This document shows, one piece after another, positions 6,614 through 6,616 of a stretch of 6,616 nucleotides of DNA. Below the pieces are notes generated by a model. The model saw only the letters and a list, made by a program, of their open reading frames with translations. It did not search any database and had not been told where the DNA came from. The position numbers and the translations under genes are program-made. The DNA is taken from assembly GCA_023253795.1 (NCBI GenBank), contig JALRFG010000108.1, forward strand, positions 1-6,616. Direction: 5' to 3'. Position 1 is the first letter of the stretch. Each line of letters starts with the position of its first letter. The DNA is from Methylocystis sp. (lineage in GTDB: Bacteria; Pseudomonadota; Alphaproteobacteria; Rhizobiales; Beijerinckiaceae).

Positions 6614-6616
6614 TAA

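Overview
The window looks like a GC-rich alphaproteobacterial chromosome segment, probably from the Hyphomicrobiales/Rhizobiales. This rests on codon use, the Ala-rich proteins and the gene order; the exact taxon cannot be read from the sequence. There are four protein-coding genes, one cut by the left edge. I see no RNA gene, insertion sequence, CRISPR array or prophage signal.

Positions 1-5203 (+) are the downstream part of a tightly coupled operon. It holds the C-terminus of a DUF58 protein, a 927-residue membrane protein with BatA-type N-terminal helices and a C-terminal DUF4159 domain, and a 694-residue membrane protein with a von Willebrand A (VWA) domain and a class I glutamine-amidotransferase-like domain. 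Stops and starts overlap at both junctions (TGATG at 337-341, ATGA at 3119-3122), and each start has a good ribosome binding site. This is the family of MoxR-associated operons (MoxR AAA+ ATPase, DUF58, BatA/DUF4159, VWA membrane protein). The MoxR gene would be expected just left of the window. The likely picture is a cytoplasmic AAA+ ATPase and DUF58 adaptor coupled to two membrane-anchored periplasmic VWA/GATase scaffold proteins, serving envelope maintenance or protein-complex assembly. The precise function of this branch is not established.

Positions 5204-5263 are a short gap between convergent genes with no convincing terminator. Positions 5264-6505 (-) encode a 413-residue secreted or periplasmic protein with a signal peptide, two tandem retropepsin-like lobes and a C-terminal PDZ domain. 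The second lobe carries D-A-G instead of D-T/S-G, and the first has lost the catalytic Asp. The AT-rich stretch 6506-6616 holds this gene's leader, a good ribosome binding site, a weak promoter candidate and a perfect 12-bp palindrome.

The most interesting points are the degenerate tandem aspartic-protease architecture, the parallel domain order of the two large operon proteins (one with an intact metal-binding MIDAS motif, one degraded), and the complete absence of cysteine from all four proteins, which argues that the amidotransferase-like domains are not glutaminases. Nothing here proves a new system; these are candidates for a closer look.
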